NCBI GenBank assembly: GCA_030686995.1
Contig: CM060709.1
Coordinates: 17,079,360 to 17,143,359, forward strand
Origin: Artemisia argyi
Taxonomy: Eukaryota; Streptophyta; Magnoliopsida; Asterales; Asteraceae
DNA: 64,000 nucleotides
Reading direction: 5' to 3'
Shown: positions 24,097-33,839 of the stretch, one piece after another
Numbering within the stretch: position 1 is the first letter of the stretch
Layout of the letters: each line of letters starts with the position of its first letter
Notes under the pieces: model-generated
Databases searched by the model: none
Told to the model about the DNA's origin: nothing
What the model saw: only the letters and a program-made list of their open reading frames with translations
Position numbers and translations under genes: made by a program

Positions 24097-24491
24097 TTAC
24101 TATGGTGTGGAGCGGGTAACGCGGGTAAATGTAAAAACATGTGGCCCGAACCCGAACTCATTTTAAAACTTCAATACCTCTCGAAACCATCTCGAAAATA
24201 ATTAAAATATAGTCGGACTCGTTAAGACGAATCATAAAACTTTTGTTAGGTAATCCTAGTGCCAAAGTCAACGTAGTACCAAGTGAGAATTCAAATATAC
24301 ATCACCGAGCATTTAATCAATAATGAATTATGAACATAATTCACGAATTCCATAACGTCATTAATTAAAAATATCCATAAAATAGGTCTTACAAGTTCGT
24401 TGTGAAATGAAAATTTCAAATAAAAATTATAAACGAACTTAAATTGTAATGCGGGTTTTTAAAATAGCTCCCTAAACTGCCGGTTGTCACA
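20644..24491 (-). repeat. Gypsy chromovirus 5' LTR (right copy)
   Basis: 3848 bp, collinear with 10194-14086 at an offset of 10450 bases until the AAT tract. It contains the same 66-bp triplication (21225-21415). Confidence 0.97.
24004..24096. repeat. (AAT)n microsatellite, short allele
   Basis: About 30 units, the counterpart of 13554-13692. Confidence 0.95.
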
Positions 24492-25102
24492 TTTATAAAC
24501 ACTTAATGGACTAAATGGTCGTTAGTTATTAACCGTATGGACTAACTATCATTAGTAACGAAAGATATGGACTAGAGTGTAACTTGGGAGTCAAGAAAGA
24601 TCTAGAAACACCCTTGTGGGTGCATGGCCGGTCGAAGCCCATCCCAATGGGTCGACCCATGCTTTCTTGGTCACCAAGTTTCATCTAGTATAAATACAAG
24701 GCCAAGGATTAGGGTTTCACATCTTTTGTGCACACACACTAAACCCTAAAATCTTTTCTTTGTCTCTTTCTTTTGTGGCCGATCGGTTCATCCCCCCCCC
24801 CCCCTAAGGGTTTGGATCGATTTTTCCAAAGCAATAATATTAAGTGTTTTGTTTACTTGCATCAAACCTTTATTCGTTGGTAGTTTGTGTGTACAAGAAC
24901 GAGGTAATTACTTACTTTAGTAATTATCAAGAGATCGATAAACAAAACGGTAAGGGGTTTATCATTGATCTATTTGTACAAGAATCAAGGTTAATTTGAA
25001 GTGCATCAGGTACGTTTATTATTTATGTTTTAGTTAATATTTATGTGTTATACTTGATCCTAGCTTCCGCAATACGTGCTATTTAATTGTTAAACTCTAA
25101 CA
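24492..25102 (+). repeat. Copia 3' LTR, second part
   Basis: Begins with the duplicated TTTAT and continues the copia LTR to ...CTCTAACA, followed by the copia TSD GGTAA (25103-25107). Differences from the 5' LTR include a longer C run near 24790 and a few substitutions. Confidence 0.95.
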
Positions 25103-25107
25103 GGTAA

Positions 25108-25394
25108 GACATGTGGATATTTTCATGGTGGTAACAAAAACATGAAGGAGAGAAAATGATCATCTTAAGATTGGTAATTTGTTAATTAAATCGACATGAC
25201 ATTGACCACTTGGGCTGCTGAACGAATACCCTTTCCATCTTAGGGTAACCGGCTATCAACTTATAGCTACCAATTTACAGTTAACTTTACCAAACATACC
25301 GTAAGTCGCAACTAAACACCCCATACGGAAATGATGTCTTCTTATTCGGTATAATATGTCTTTTATATGAAAATGCAGTAAACAAAAGGAAAAG
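25108..25394. other. Unassigned flank
   Basis: No gene or element recognised in this AT-rich stretch right of the copia TSD. Confidence 0.4.
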
Positions 25395-25631
25395 GTGGTT
25401 CGAATAATCGAACACACGGTGTCATTGTTCCTCTTCACTCTTCTCCCCATCCTACACCGTGGCACTGAATTGCCACCGCCCACTCCTCACATTCATCTCA
25501 GCCTTCCCGCACACTCCCGTATCCAAGAAAAACTCACACTCGACATGTGTGTAACGAACTTTTTTTCTATGACATTGCTACCACATACAACTAAATTTTG
25601 TTTATCAGAACAAGGAAGTGTTATTTTGTGA
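25395..25631 (+). pseudogene. Dispersed block with signal-peptide-like start, copy J
   Basis: Includes the run VSLFLFTLLPILHRGTELP. Copies at 31464 and 41570 have the same nucleotide run beginning with ATG (ATGTCATTGTTC), while here the ATG is GTG. A hydrophobic leader directly after a conserved start would suit a secreted protein, but nothing beyond the leader is recognisable and the frame soon loses similarity. DNA after it (25600-25740) resembles 60-240 and 37340-37510. I regard it as a decayed first exon. Confidence 0.35.
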
Positions 25632-26099
25632 CCAAGCATATGATCGACATTCCATGTAACATTAAAATACGTGGCAACATGTGACACTACCATTTTATTT
25701 GTATATCTGTCTATTAGATTACATTCATTTGCCATGTAATACGTCATAACTGGAGTATATCAAAGAGATTAAATATGAGTCGTATGAAAACATTATATGT
25801 TTTAATTCAATAAGCTATACTGTAACTACATAAACAAGCAACAATAAGTACAACTACGGAAAAATGAGGAAAAAAATGCTTAAGGCTTAGGTTTTATTCG
25901 ACAGAGGTAAAGAAAATTAAATAATTCCAATGTTGATTAATAAATCTATCTATAATACTATAAGATTCAGTCCCTAAATTTAATGTGGAGTTATGATGAT
26001 AGAGTTTGTAAAGTTAGAAACAAGTTGGAGTCGTTTAGTAGTTGCATAGAGTACAAGATAGCTAATGCTCGAAATTCAATGCAGCCTCATAATAACTAT

Positions 26100-26772
26100 A
26101 CAATCATGAAAGGAGATGAAGTGCAAGGGTTGCCCGAATTGATCACATAGCATTTAGTATAGAATTAAAAGTCGGTTAGATGAAGTGAAAGGGTTGCGAA
26201 AGGTTGCAAGAATAATTAATGATTTAACCTAATTCATGCCTATATAAACTGGCCAAAATCACATTTAGTATGTACATTTGAAGATGATTCACACATCTTT
26301 TAGGTATTTAATTGTTGGTAGCGGTATGTAAATTATCTTTTGCAATATTTTGGAGATGATTCACACATCTTTTAAATCTTTGTAATTAACTTGGTATTCT
26401 TTTTTTCTTAATTTAGTTATCATACGCAGGTACCATGAAAATCACACAAGATCATGCATGCTTAGATAAATGGAACCAAAGATTGTGATACCAACTATTT
26501 TCTTTATTTCTTACATATTTATGTGATTGTTATAGATAAGCATATATATATATATATATATATATATCTATGTATGTATGTATGTATGTATGTATGTATG
26601 TATGTATGTGTGTATTATGTTAATGCATTTTCATATACAAGTAATTTATGTGCGTTTTCTGTTGATGTAGCTCACATGTGCGAATTGATTCAAGAAAATG
26701 TGCACGAGCATGTATGTAAAACAACATTTAAATGGTTAAATGATACTTTTTAGCGTGATTAGTTTATGTAAG
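26100..26772 (+). repeat. Duplicated exon-like segment, copy 1
   Basis: Two parts (about 26110-26255 and 26614-26772) recur at 27130-27270 and 27280-27432. The second part ends with a pyrimidine-rich TTGATGTAG acceptor-like site and a short frame, AHMCELIQENVHEHVCK...WLNDTF, with a TAG stop. Copy 2 keeps frame and stop with three residue changes. It looks like a terminal exon of a duplicated gene or a captured fragment. The protein family is not recognised. Confidence 0.5.
26540..26608. repeat. (TA)n(TATG)n compound microsatellite
   Basis: TA units run into about ten TATG units inside copy 1 of the duplicated segment. Copy 2 has only a short TA run here, which accounts for part of their length difference. 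Confidence 0.9.
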
Positions 26773-27127
26773 TAGTTGCTTTCGAATGCTCTTTGAGAAA
26801 TATTAGAATGAATTTATTGTGTGCAATTGAATTATTATTGAAAAGAAGAAGGTCGTGCAACGCAAAGTGTTTTCTTTTTCTATATGTAGAATCATTAGTG
26901 AGAAACCAATATTTACGCCAATTAAATGAGTTTGCCATAATAGCAAAATACGACATATTAAAAATATCACATTGAGTAATGAATAGAAAGGAAAAAATAC
27001 ATAATTTTGACTTAAATCCGTTTGTAAATTATAATATTAAATAAAAAAAGTTGAGTTTTAAAAATAAACAAAAGTTCAAACTTTTATCGAAAAACAAAAC
27101 TGGTGCATTAAATGTGAAGTATATACA

Positions 27128-27432
27128 ACATCGAGATGGAAGTGCAAAGCTTGCCGGAATTTATCACATGATATTTAGTAATTAGTATACAATTAAATGT
27201 CGGTTATGGATTGAGATGAAGTTGAAAAGGTTGCAAGAATAATTGATGATTTAACCTAATGCGATATATATAGATATATGTATTATGTTAATACATTTTC
27301 ATATACAAGTAATTTATGTTTGTTTTCTATTTATGTAGCTCACATGTGTGAATTGATTAAAGAAAATATGCACGAGCATGTATGTAAAGCAACATTTAAA
27401 TGGTTAAATGATACTTTTTAGCATGATTAGTT
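27128..27432 (+). repeat. Duplicated exon-like segment, copy 2
   Basis: Second copy of 26110-26772 with the microsatellite and roughly 350 bp missing from its middle. The terminal short frame reads AHMCELIKENMHEHVCK...WLNDTF and keeps the stop. Differences from copy 1 include codon-first-position changes, so conservation is not purely at the protein level. Confidence 0.5.
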
Positions 27433-28088
27433 TATGTAAGCATGTAACTTGAATAATAAAAAAAAATATATATATATAATTTTTGCTCAAACCCATTTGT
27501 AAATTAAAAAAATTAAGTTTAAGACATAATAGTGGAGTCCAAATGTTTTAGGAATTATTAATAGTGTGTTAATTAATATTAATTTAGTTAGCTATTTAGA
27601 ATTGAGTTTATTGATGAAATTTATTAATATTAGTTAGACTTCAATGTTAATTTTCAATAAAATTAGTTGTACAATAAAATGAGATGAAGCTAAAAAGGTT
27701 TGTAACGATTTTTATACAGTTTATGTGACATTATCATATATACATTATTACACAAACTTTAACTTACAAACTTAATAAAGTAAATATTTAACGCACATTA
27801 AACTATAACTAATTAGATAGACCCCGTGTGCTTCATATTACCATGCAAAAATCATCAAATAAACAAGTATTGTAGGGCTAAGTAATAGACCAAAAGATAC
27901 AAAGCAATCACAACTTAATAACCAAAAGCTAATATACAGAATACAATACCACAAAACCAAAACAACATCAAACACTTTTAAATTTTAATACAAGAAAGTT
28001 AAAACATTTCATACAACATGCTAAACAATAATTAAGTATACACTCGCCAATATATAGAAAGAATACACGATTAATAATTAGATTCTTT
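27433..28088. other. Unassigned AT-rich stretch
   Basis: No gene seen; A/T-rich with no clear element boundaries. Confidence 0.4.
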
Positions 28089-28090
28089 GC

Positions 28091-28105
28091 CCGTGCGTAA
28101 CACGG
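28091..28105. other. Helitron-type terminal hairpin remnant
   Basis: CCGTG-CGTAA-CACGG inside GCCCGTGCGTAACACGG, a sequence typical of plant Helitron 3' hairpins. The expected CTRR terminus is not found just downstream (reads ATTCTGCCTGC), so the end is missing or mutated. A TCTATCTATAATACTATAA run at about 25944 could be the matching 5' end, but this is weak. Confidence 0.3.
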
Positions 28106-28233
28106 ATTCTGCCTGCCTCGTACCTTATAATTTGATGTTATTTGTTAAACCATAAAACCAAAAAGATTCAATTCATTTATCTTGTTCGAGGTCAAGTAAC
28201 ACATTTCAATTTTATTTATTTATTTATTTTATC

Positions 28234-28334
<101 letters not shown>

Positions 28335-28666
28335 TTGCCAAAAAATAAGCTAACCCAGCTTACTATATAATGGGAATTAATTTGTTGTGGTTTGCATATA
28401 AAAAGATGAACCATTGCTAAGGGTAGTGGCAGTGGTGCCGGTTTGGCCAGCGGTTTGCCCCAAACCGCCGGGGAACACCGCCGCCACCCCAGCGGTTTGG
28501 GTGAGCGGTTTGATCTAGCAGTAATAAACACTGCTGCGGTTTGAAAGTTACTATCCATTGGAGCATTGAATGGTTTGAACGTTGGGGGTAAAATCCAAAA
28601 AAAAAGACGTTGGGAGCCTTGGAACAAAAAATAATAATAATAAATAAATAAAAAATAAAAAAATTC

Positions 28667-28676
28667 CTATAAATAC
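28667..28676 (+). promoter_or_regulatory. TATA box of the Harbinger ORF
   Basis: TATAAATACT about 100 bases before the ATG at 28768. The intervening leader is AT- and C-rich with repeated 'CAAACTCTAT', like a plant 5' UTR. Confidence 0.5.
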
Positions 28677-28767
28677 TACAATTTCAATCAAAATATATCA
28701 AACTCTATTTCATACTTTTACAATCAAACTCTATATCTCTATATCATACTTAAAAAAAAGGTGTAGC

Positions 28768-28980
28768 ATGGATCAAAGAAAATCAAGTTCAACAAGAGGT
28801 CGTGGTCGTGGCATTCGTGGACAACGTTTTCGTCCGCAAGTTGCAAGTCAACAACACCCTCAATCCGCCTACTATCCCCAACCTCCTCCACCGGTTCATC
28901 CACAATTTTTTCAAGAACAATATTATGCTCGACCCCCACCACCGTTGAATAATTATGTTTTTTTTCCAAGTATTGTGTAA
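28768..28980 (+). CDS. Short Harbinger-borne ORF (RG- and PQ-rich peptide)
   Basis: 70 codons: MDQRKSSSTRGRGRGIRGQ, then a Pro/Gln/Tyr-rich stretch (PQPPPPVHPQFFQEQYY, PPPPLNN) and a TAA stop. It lies inside the Harbinger derivative downstream of a TATA box, so it is probably the N-terminal part of the element's ORF1 (Myb/SANT-like accessory protein) left after deletion of the rest. That assignment is inferred from position; the fragment itself has no DNA-binding domain. The RG repeats suggest nucleic-acid binding. A duplicated TTTCCAAGTATT(A/G)TGTA sits around the stop, probably at the deletion junction. Confidence 0.5.
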   Translation: MDQRKSSSTRGRGRGIRGQRFRPQVASQQHPQSAYYPQPPPPVHPQFFQEQYYARPPPPLNNYVFFPSIV

Positions 28981-29271
28981 TTTTCTTTCCAAGTATTATG
29001 TATTTTTATTTTAATTATTAATGAAATATTATGTTTTTATTAAATTATTTATTTATGAAAATAAAAAATTAAAAAATTAAAAGTTGGTGGTTTGGGAGGT
29101 ATGAAAAAAGTGATCATTGCCACTAAAAAAAGGTTGGGATGTATGGAAAAAGTGTGAGTGAGGTGGAATGATATTATTGGTGGGTTGGGAGATATGAATT
29201 TTTTTTGTATTGACCATTGCCACCACCCTAAAGATGTCTTAGAACAGGTAAAAGACCTAGTAAGTTGTTTA

Positions 29272-30101
29272 TCATATTATATTATAAAGCATGAATGCCT
29301 ACTATTAATATAATGCTTAAAATTAAGCATTACACATTTCAATGCTAAAAGTACAAGTGATTCAACACAATTAGACATTTAATACAATAAATGAGATATA
29401 ATTAGACATGTACAAGTTTAGTAGCTACATGTACACACCACTTTGTATTTGCCATTAAAGTTTAAAATTAATGACTTAAAATTAAAAATCAATGACTTAA
29501 AATTGATCATTATGTACATTAAATACAATTAATTTAATAGTCAATAAATACAATTAATACACTTATTAAAACACCCCTTACATCAGAAATACAAATTATC
29601 AAGTATATTGTACAATCAACGTAAACACAATTCCTGCATTAAATGTCACTAATACAAATAATAAAGCATATTATACAAATTTTTAAGCCCGAACGGGCAA
29701 TGAGCCAAATAGGCTCGAGCCCGAACAGACACGGGTCAAACGGGCTCGAGCCTGAATGGACATGAGCCAAAGCGCTCGAGCCCGAACGGACATGAGCCAA
29801 CCGGCTCGAGCCCGAACTGACACGAGCTAAACGAAATTTTTAATATCCGTAAATTTATTATCAAAAAGAATATAATAAACTAAAATATGTTCACATATTT
29901 TACAAACCAAGCAAACTACTAAACAAAAACATAAAATAAATAATAAATAAAATAATACAAACTAAACAAAATTTCATCAAACTTTTTCATAAAAAACTAA
30001 TTAGTAAAGCTATTGCCAAAAAACGTACAAATAAAATAAATTATTAACCGAAGAAATTAAATTACAGGTTGTCCGTAGCTGCACCGCGCGAGGACCCTGC
30101 T
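29272..30101 (+). mobile_element. Helitron-like repeat, copy 2
   Basis: Related to 1180-1932. Its left edge is supported by comparison with 41720-41766: both have ...AGAACAGGTAAA...AGTAAGTTGTTTA, after which this copy switches to TCATATTATATTATAAAGC while the other continues differently, giving an A|TC junction. The right end reads GGACCCTGCTAAT, fitting CTRR followed by T. CAGG and an inner GTCC can pair with GGAC and CCTG there. No ORF. Confidence 0.45.
29690..29830. repeat. GC-rich minisatellite, five-unit version
   Basis: About five variants of a ~28-bp unit with GGCTCGAGCC(C/T)GAA and GACA(C/T)GAGCCAA, the counterpart of 1530-1615. Confidence 0.75.
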
Positions 30102-30140
30102 AATTACACATAAACTATTAAGGTTAAGTTAAGCTAATAC

Positions 30141-30248
30141 GCTAAATCAGAGTGACATACTGACATAAACGGAAAATAGTTAATAAACCGAAGAAGTAAA
30201 ACACAAAAAGTGAGACAACAAAATAAAAGTATGTCACTCGGATTTAGC
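30141..30248. repeat. Fold-back inverted repeat
   Basis: GCTAAATCAGAGTGACATAC (30141-30160) and its inverted partner at 30229-30248 match at 19 of 20 positions, with a 68-base loop. No clear target duplication. Could be a small MITE or a hairpin-RNA locus. Confidence 0.6.
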
Positions 30249-30383
30249 AAATTACCTAAAAGTTGATGGCTTTTCCATAAAAAAAACAAATTATCCCAAT
30301 CCCGTACTAAATTAATTTAGTAGCAAAGTGTTTAGTACAAAAATGGAATACTATTGTTCTCTTATTGCTTCCAAAGTCTTAGT

Positions 30384-30720
30384 TATATAGTGATGTAGAG
30401 TTTGTTCTTTAATCTATGTGGGATAATGTGACAAAACCAAAATTCTTTTCCTTCCTAAAACTTTCTTCCCTCGTAGCCTCACCTCATCACACAAACACTC
30501 TACTCCATTCCAAGCCGTCAGTCTCTCGGCAACATCCCGCCAAACACCATCACTATGAAGAATAAACCAAAGATTCCCGTAAGAGGATGAAAACGATATA
30601 CATAAATGATTGACAGAAGCAACCATAATTCATGGCATACCTAGTCATATGAAGAATAAACCAAAGATTCCCGTAAGAGGATGAAAACGACATATATAAA
30701 TGATTAGTGTTATTTCCCCG
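30384..30720 (+). repeat. Dispersed promoter/first-exon-like block, copy C
   Basis: One of the fullest copies: TTATATAGTGATGTAGAG (TATA-like), CTATGTGGGATAATGTGACA, AAACCAAAATTC, 'CTCTCGGCAACATCCCGCCA' and then the AAAGATTCCCGTAAGAGG run twice (about 30555 and 30662). No intact frame. Confidence 0.45.
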
Positions 30721-30849
30721 GTCTTAGACCATAGGCATAAAAAATCAAACATACATTCTTACTAAATATCCAAAGTGAGTTTAAGGATATGCAACGCCAA
30801 AACGATATTCGTTAAAATGACTAAATCTATCCGATTTTAATAGATACAC

Positions 30850-31085
30850 TACCTTTTTTTTGGGTAAATGGTTTATACCCTATGAATATATTAATGAATG
30901 AAATAGAGTTTAGGTTACATGGGAGGGTGGTAATGAGCCACCCTTAAACCTAAAACAATATGCGTAGAACATACTAAACGCATAACAACCAAAAAAACTG
31001 CAAATAAGAGGCCATAAAACAATAAGAACCAATGATATATAAAGGCCTCTAAGCAGCAACCAACTCAACCATCACTTATGAGTCA
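30850..31085 (-). mobile_element. Possible LINE 3' end fragment
   Basis: On the minus strand the segment ends ...TTCATTAATATATTCATAGG...ACCC followed by an A run (T run at about 30855-30862 on the plus strand), the usual look of plant LINE or retropseudogene 3' ends. No coding part and no target duplication identified. Confidence 0.25.
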
Positions 31086-31463
31086 TATATATGGTTATTA
31101 AAAATGATAAAATCATGTACATCTTGAATTCAACAAGTGATTTAGAAATGCCTAAAATGTCACAAAATACCTCTTGAATTCAAAACATTGCATTCATCTT
31201 TCATCAGTATAATTGATCAACGACAGTGAATATGAATTATATATTAAAACAAAAAAAAAAGAAAAAGAAAACAACCTGTGACTTTCTGTTTAAGAAGCAA
31301 AATTGGAATTAAATGAGAAACCATAAAACTTTAAGTTTCGGTTTTATCCTAGAAACATTGACAAAAAGAGTACGAGTGAGATCTACAAATTGAAGAGTTG
31401 ATAACAACTTGTAGATGAACGAGCACTCTTGTTTAATAAGTTCATAATTCGACTTATAAACTG

Positions 31464-31600
31464 CTCTACTAGTTTGTTCCTTCATCTATGTGGGACAAAC
31501 TCACAAAATCAATCTCAACCCTCATAGCCTCACCCACAATGTCATTGTTCCACTCTTCTTATCATCCTCTATCGAATCACAATCGAGTTTGTAATATAAC
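31464..31600 (+). repeat. Dispersed promoter/first-exon-like block, copy D
   Basis: CTATGTGGGACAAACTCACAAAA, then TCACCCACAATGTCATTGTTC with the presumed start ATG, and TCATCCTCTATCGAATCACA. One base is missing after TTGTTCC relative to copies H and J, so the leader frame is lost. Confidence 0.45.
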
Positions 31601-31968
31601 GTGTACACTCAGTAATAGAATAAGTAATTGGAGTTGTGAGTTCTGTATCACAACATTAGCACTAGAAAAACATACTTTAGCTGAAACTTATACAATGGTA
31701 ACTTTATATTCAAACACCATAATACGCGGTTAGACGATGCAACGGTCTATTGTGAAATGTAACAGTTTTGAAGAATGATTTTGAAATGAATATGGATTGT
31801 TTGAGAAATGAGGAATGAGAATGTAGTTGAGTTACGAGCGTTTTATTAGTCGAAAAATGAGAAGTTGATTGTTTCGGATTGGAAGCTTGTCTTCTATTCG
31901 TCATTGTAAGATTATCAGTTTATGGTTTTTGTTTAGATAATGTAGAAAAAGTGAAGACGAATGAATCT

Positions 31969-31974
31969 TTTATT
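31969..31974 (-). terminator. Poly(A) signal in the LTR
   Basis: AATAAA on the minus strand inside TATCAATAAAAG, 29-34 bases before the LTR end, as expected for a retroelement transcript end. The right LTR has it too (about 36491). Confidence 0.6.
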
Positions 31975-32008
31975 GATAATAACCAAAGGATTACAAACCA
32001 AAGTCTAA

Positions 32009-32145
32009 ATTGATCTCAATCAGTGAATACAATAACTTGACCTCTATCAAGTATAGAGAATACCATCAGTTAGCAATGATAATAGCTCAATCTGATCTCA
32101 AGCAGATTAGCAACCAAGAGATAACGTAACCTGATCTCAATCAGG
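32009..32145 (-). repeat. LTR cluster of four covarying hairpins
   Basis: Plus-strand units: (A)TTGA-TCTCAA-TCAGT (32009-32024; the right LTR has ACTGA instead, pairing perfectly), ACTTGA-CCTCTA-TCAAGT (32035-32052), AATCTG-ATCTCAAG-CAGATT (about 32089-32108), and CCTGA-TCTCAA-TCAGG (32130-32145). Read in element sense the loop is TTGAGA. Confidence 0.8.
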
Positions 32146-32618
32146 CAAAACAACAAAGGAACAACCACGGGTACTCCAGCTACACTGTCGTACCCCTAAT
32201 ATCTACATTGATATTAGTTCTATTACAATGAAGAAGAATAAAAATGAAGCTGATAATAGCTTAACAATCATAAGAGATATCGGCTTTAGGTGATGGTGTA
32301 ACGGCTATGTAAAATAGCCGTTGGGAGAGATAGGCAGGGAGTTACATCTTGAGAGAGTTGTCTTATTATCTTTTATCAGTTGTGTGTATTCATATATATC
32401 CCCACTCCTGAATATAACCGTTGTGTATCTTTTATTGAGATTGAGAGTGAGACAGCATAAAAGCCCAGCTCAACAACTTTCTACACAAACAACTTTAGCA
32501 CTCCAACCTTTATCAACCTGCTACAACCAGCAAGCACAAGAACTCCTTTATAACTCAAAATAGACAAAAAACAATATTAGCCCCTATAATATATCCAGGC
32601 AAATATTATATTTCAACA

Positions 32619-32630
32619 TCCCCCCTTAAT
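32619..32630 (-). other. Polypurine tract of the hairpin element
   Basis: The minus strand reads GATTAAGGGGGGA directly before the LTR TG. Confidence 0.9.
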
Positions 32631-32870
32631 CTTAGCCTGGAAAAAAACATCAAACAACCCATTTTAGAAAGCAACTTGAAAAACTGAGAAACTTCTTAAG
32701 ACTTTGGACAGAAAAATCTGTAATTGTTTTTCATTGTTTCAACAATCCTGGAAAACATTTTATTTCTTTCAAAGTGCAAGATAATAACCAAGTTGAAAAA
32801 CAGAACACAATATAATCAAAAAAACTTTTTTTTTTCTTCATAGCCAAAGGGACAAACCCTAGAACCAGCA

Positions 32871-33643
32871 ACCTGCTCTCAAGCAGGTAAAATACGAAAC
32901 ACTTCAACCTGATTTCAATCAGGTAAACCAAGGGCAGAGCAGCTTTAGTATCAAAGGGACCGAACCAAAGAACCACACTGATCTTAATCAGCAACATAAT
33001 AAATCACAAAATCTTCTTTTATTATTAAAGAACATAACCTGATCTCAAGCAGGTGTACAACTAACATCACAGTCTGAATAAAATCAGACAACAAAAGATG
33101 AAAGCAAACTGATATAAATCAGCACCAAGAGTAACAACAACCTCCTTTCAAGCAAGTTAACACTAGAAACATTTTGAGCCTGATCTCAAGCAGGCAAGAA
33201 TTAGAAACAGCTTGAACCCGATCTCAAGCGGGTAAGCAAAAAGGGTAGCATTAACCTGATCTCAAGATCCACCAAGATATTGCAAGATCAAGATTCACAA
33301 CAATACCACACAAAACCTTATCAGAAGTAAGAGGGGCAGTCATAAAAGACTAAGAATGCCCATAATAACTGAAGACGAGGGATGGCTGCCACGAAGGCAA
33401 GAATGCCCACTTGAACAACAACTTGAAACAACTGTTCTCAAACAGTTTGTATATACCAGCTCCACACTTGATTTTAATCAAGTAGAAGCAAACACTAAAA
33501 CAATAGTAACAGAACCAATCTGTTCTCAAACAGAAACATACTTGATTTCAATCAAGTAAAAGAAAAACAACTGAACCAACACCAAACCAAACTGTTCTTC
33601 AATAGTTTTGTGTAAACCAACATCACACTTGATTTAATCAAGT
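32871..33643 (-). repeat. Array of short hairpins with constant loop and varying stems
   Basis: At least thirteen clear units in 770 bases. Plus-strand examples: ACCTGC-TCTCAA-GCAGGT (32871), ACCTGA-TTTCAA-TCAGGT (32907), CTGA-TCTTAA-TCAG (32978), ACCTG-ATCTCAAG-CAGGT (33037), GTCTGA-ATAAAA-TCAGAC (33072), CTGA-TATAAA-TCAG (33109), GCCTG-ATCTCAAG-CAGGC (33178), ACCCG-ATCTCAAG-CGGGT (33216), AACTGT-TCTCAA-ACAGTT (33430), ACTTGA-TTTTAA-TCAAGT (33466), TCTGT-TCTCAA-ACAGA (33519), ACTTGA-TTTCAA-TCAAGT (33540), ACTTGA-TTTAA-TCAAGT (33627). Degenerate units lie near 33143, 33254 and 33590. Stems change on both arms together while the loop stays near TYTCAA (TTGARA in sense RNA). Confidence 0.85.
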
Positions 33644-33688
33644 ACAAGGGTACAGCTGAACCAACAACAACCCAACAGATTGTTTTCA

Positions 33689-33836
33689 AAAACCACACTT
33701 TGCCCAGTTTGCATCAGCAAAGGCTTCAAGAGAAATATTTTGGCACCAGGAATATGGACTCCTTTCCTTGGAGATCCCTTCAAGTACCAGAGTACTTTAA
33801 AGAGCATCCCTAAGATGAGAGTTAGGATGCGAATGT
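33689..33836 (-). pseudogene. Decayed copia RNase H fragment
   Basis: On the minus strand three short frame pieces line up with the copia RNase H entry region: HSHPNSHLRDAL, then after a frame change KVLWYLKGSPRKGVHIPGAK, then after another, FADANWAKCGF (the usual FAD-x-DWA catalytic stretch, here with Asn for the second Asp). Two frameshifts within 150 bases and nothing recognisable of RT or integrase upstream: a relic that shows the element derives from a copia retrotransposon. Confidence 0.8.
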
Positions 33837-33839
33837 CAA

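Larger units (their letters stand above)
28421..29228 (+). mobile_element. PIF/Harbinger deletion derivative
   Basis: 808 bp flanked by TAA on both sides (28418-28420, 29229-29231), the TWA target site of PIF/Harbinger elements. Terminal inverted repeats are GGGTAGTGGCAGTGG and, on the other strand at the right end, GGGTGGTGGCAATGG (13 of 15). It shares its ends with the 312-bp MITE at 41153-41464 but keeps a promoter-like region and a short ORF, as expected for an internally deleted relative of an autonomous element. Confidence 0.85.
31941..32618 (-). repeat. Hairpin element 3' LTR (left copy)
   Basis: 678 bp, read on the minus strand as TGTTGAAATATAA...CTTTTTCTACA. Contains four hairpin units (about 32009, 32035, 32089 and 32130) directly before the poly(A)-type signal at 31969-31974. 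Confidence 0.95.

Noticed and set aside
32871..33643. The hairpin array as a CRISPR-like array
   Set aside because: Units are not identical direct repeats, spacing varies, and the context is a plant LTR element. The conserved part is a loop within palindromes.
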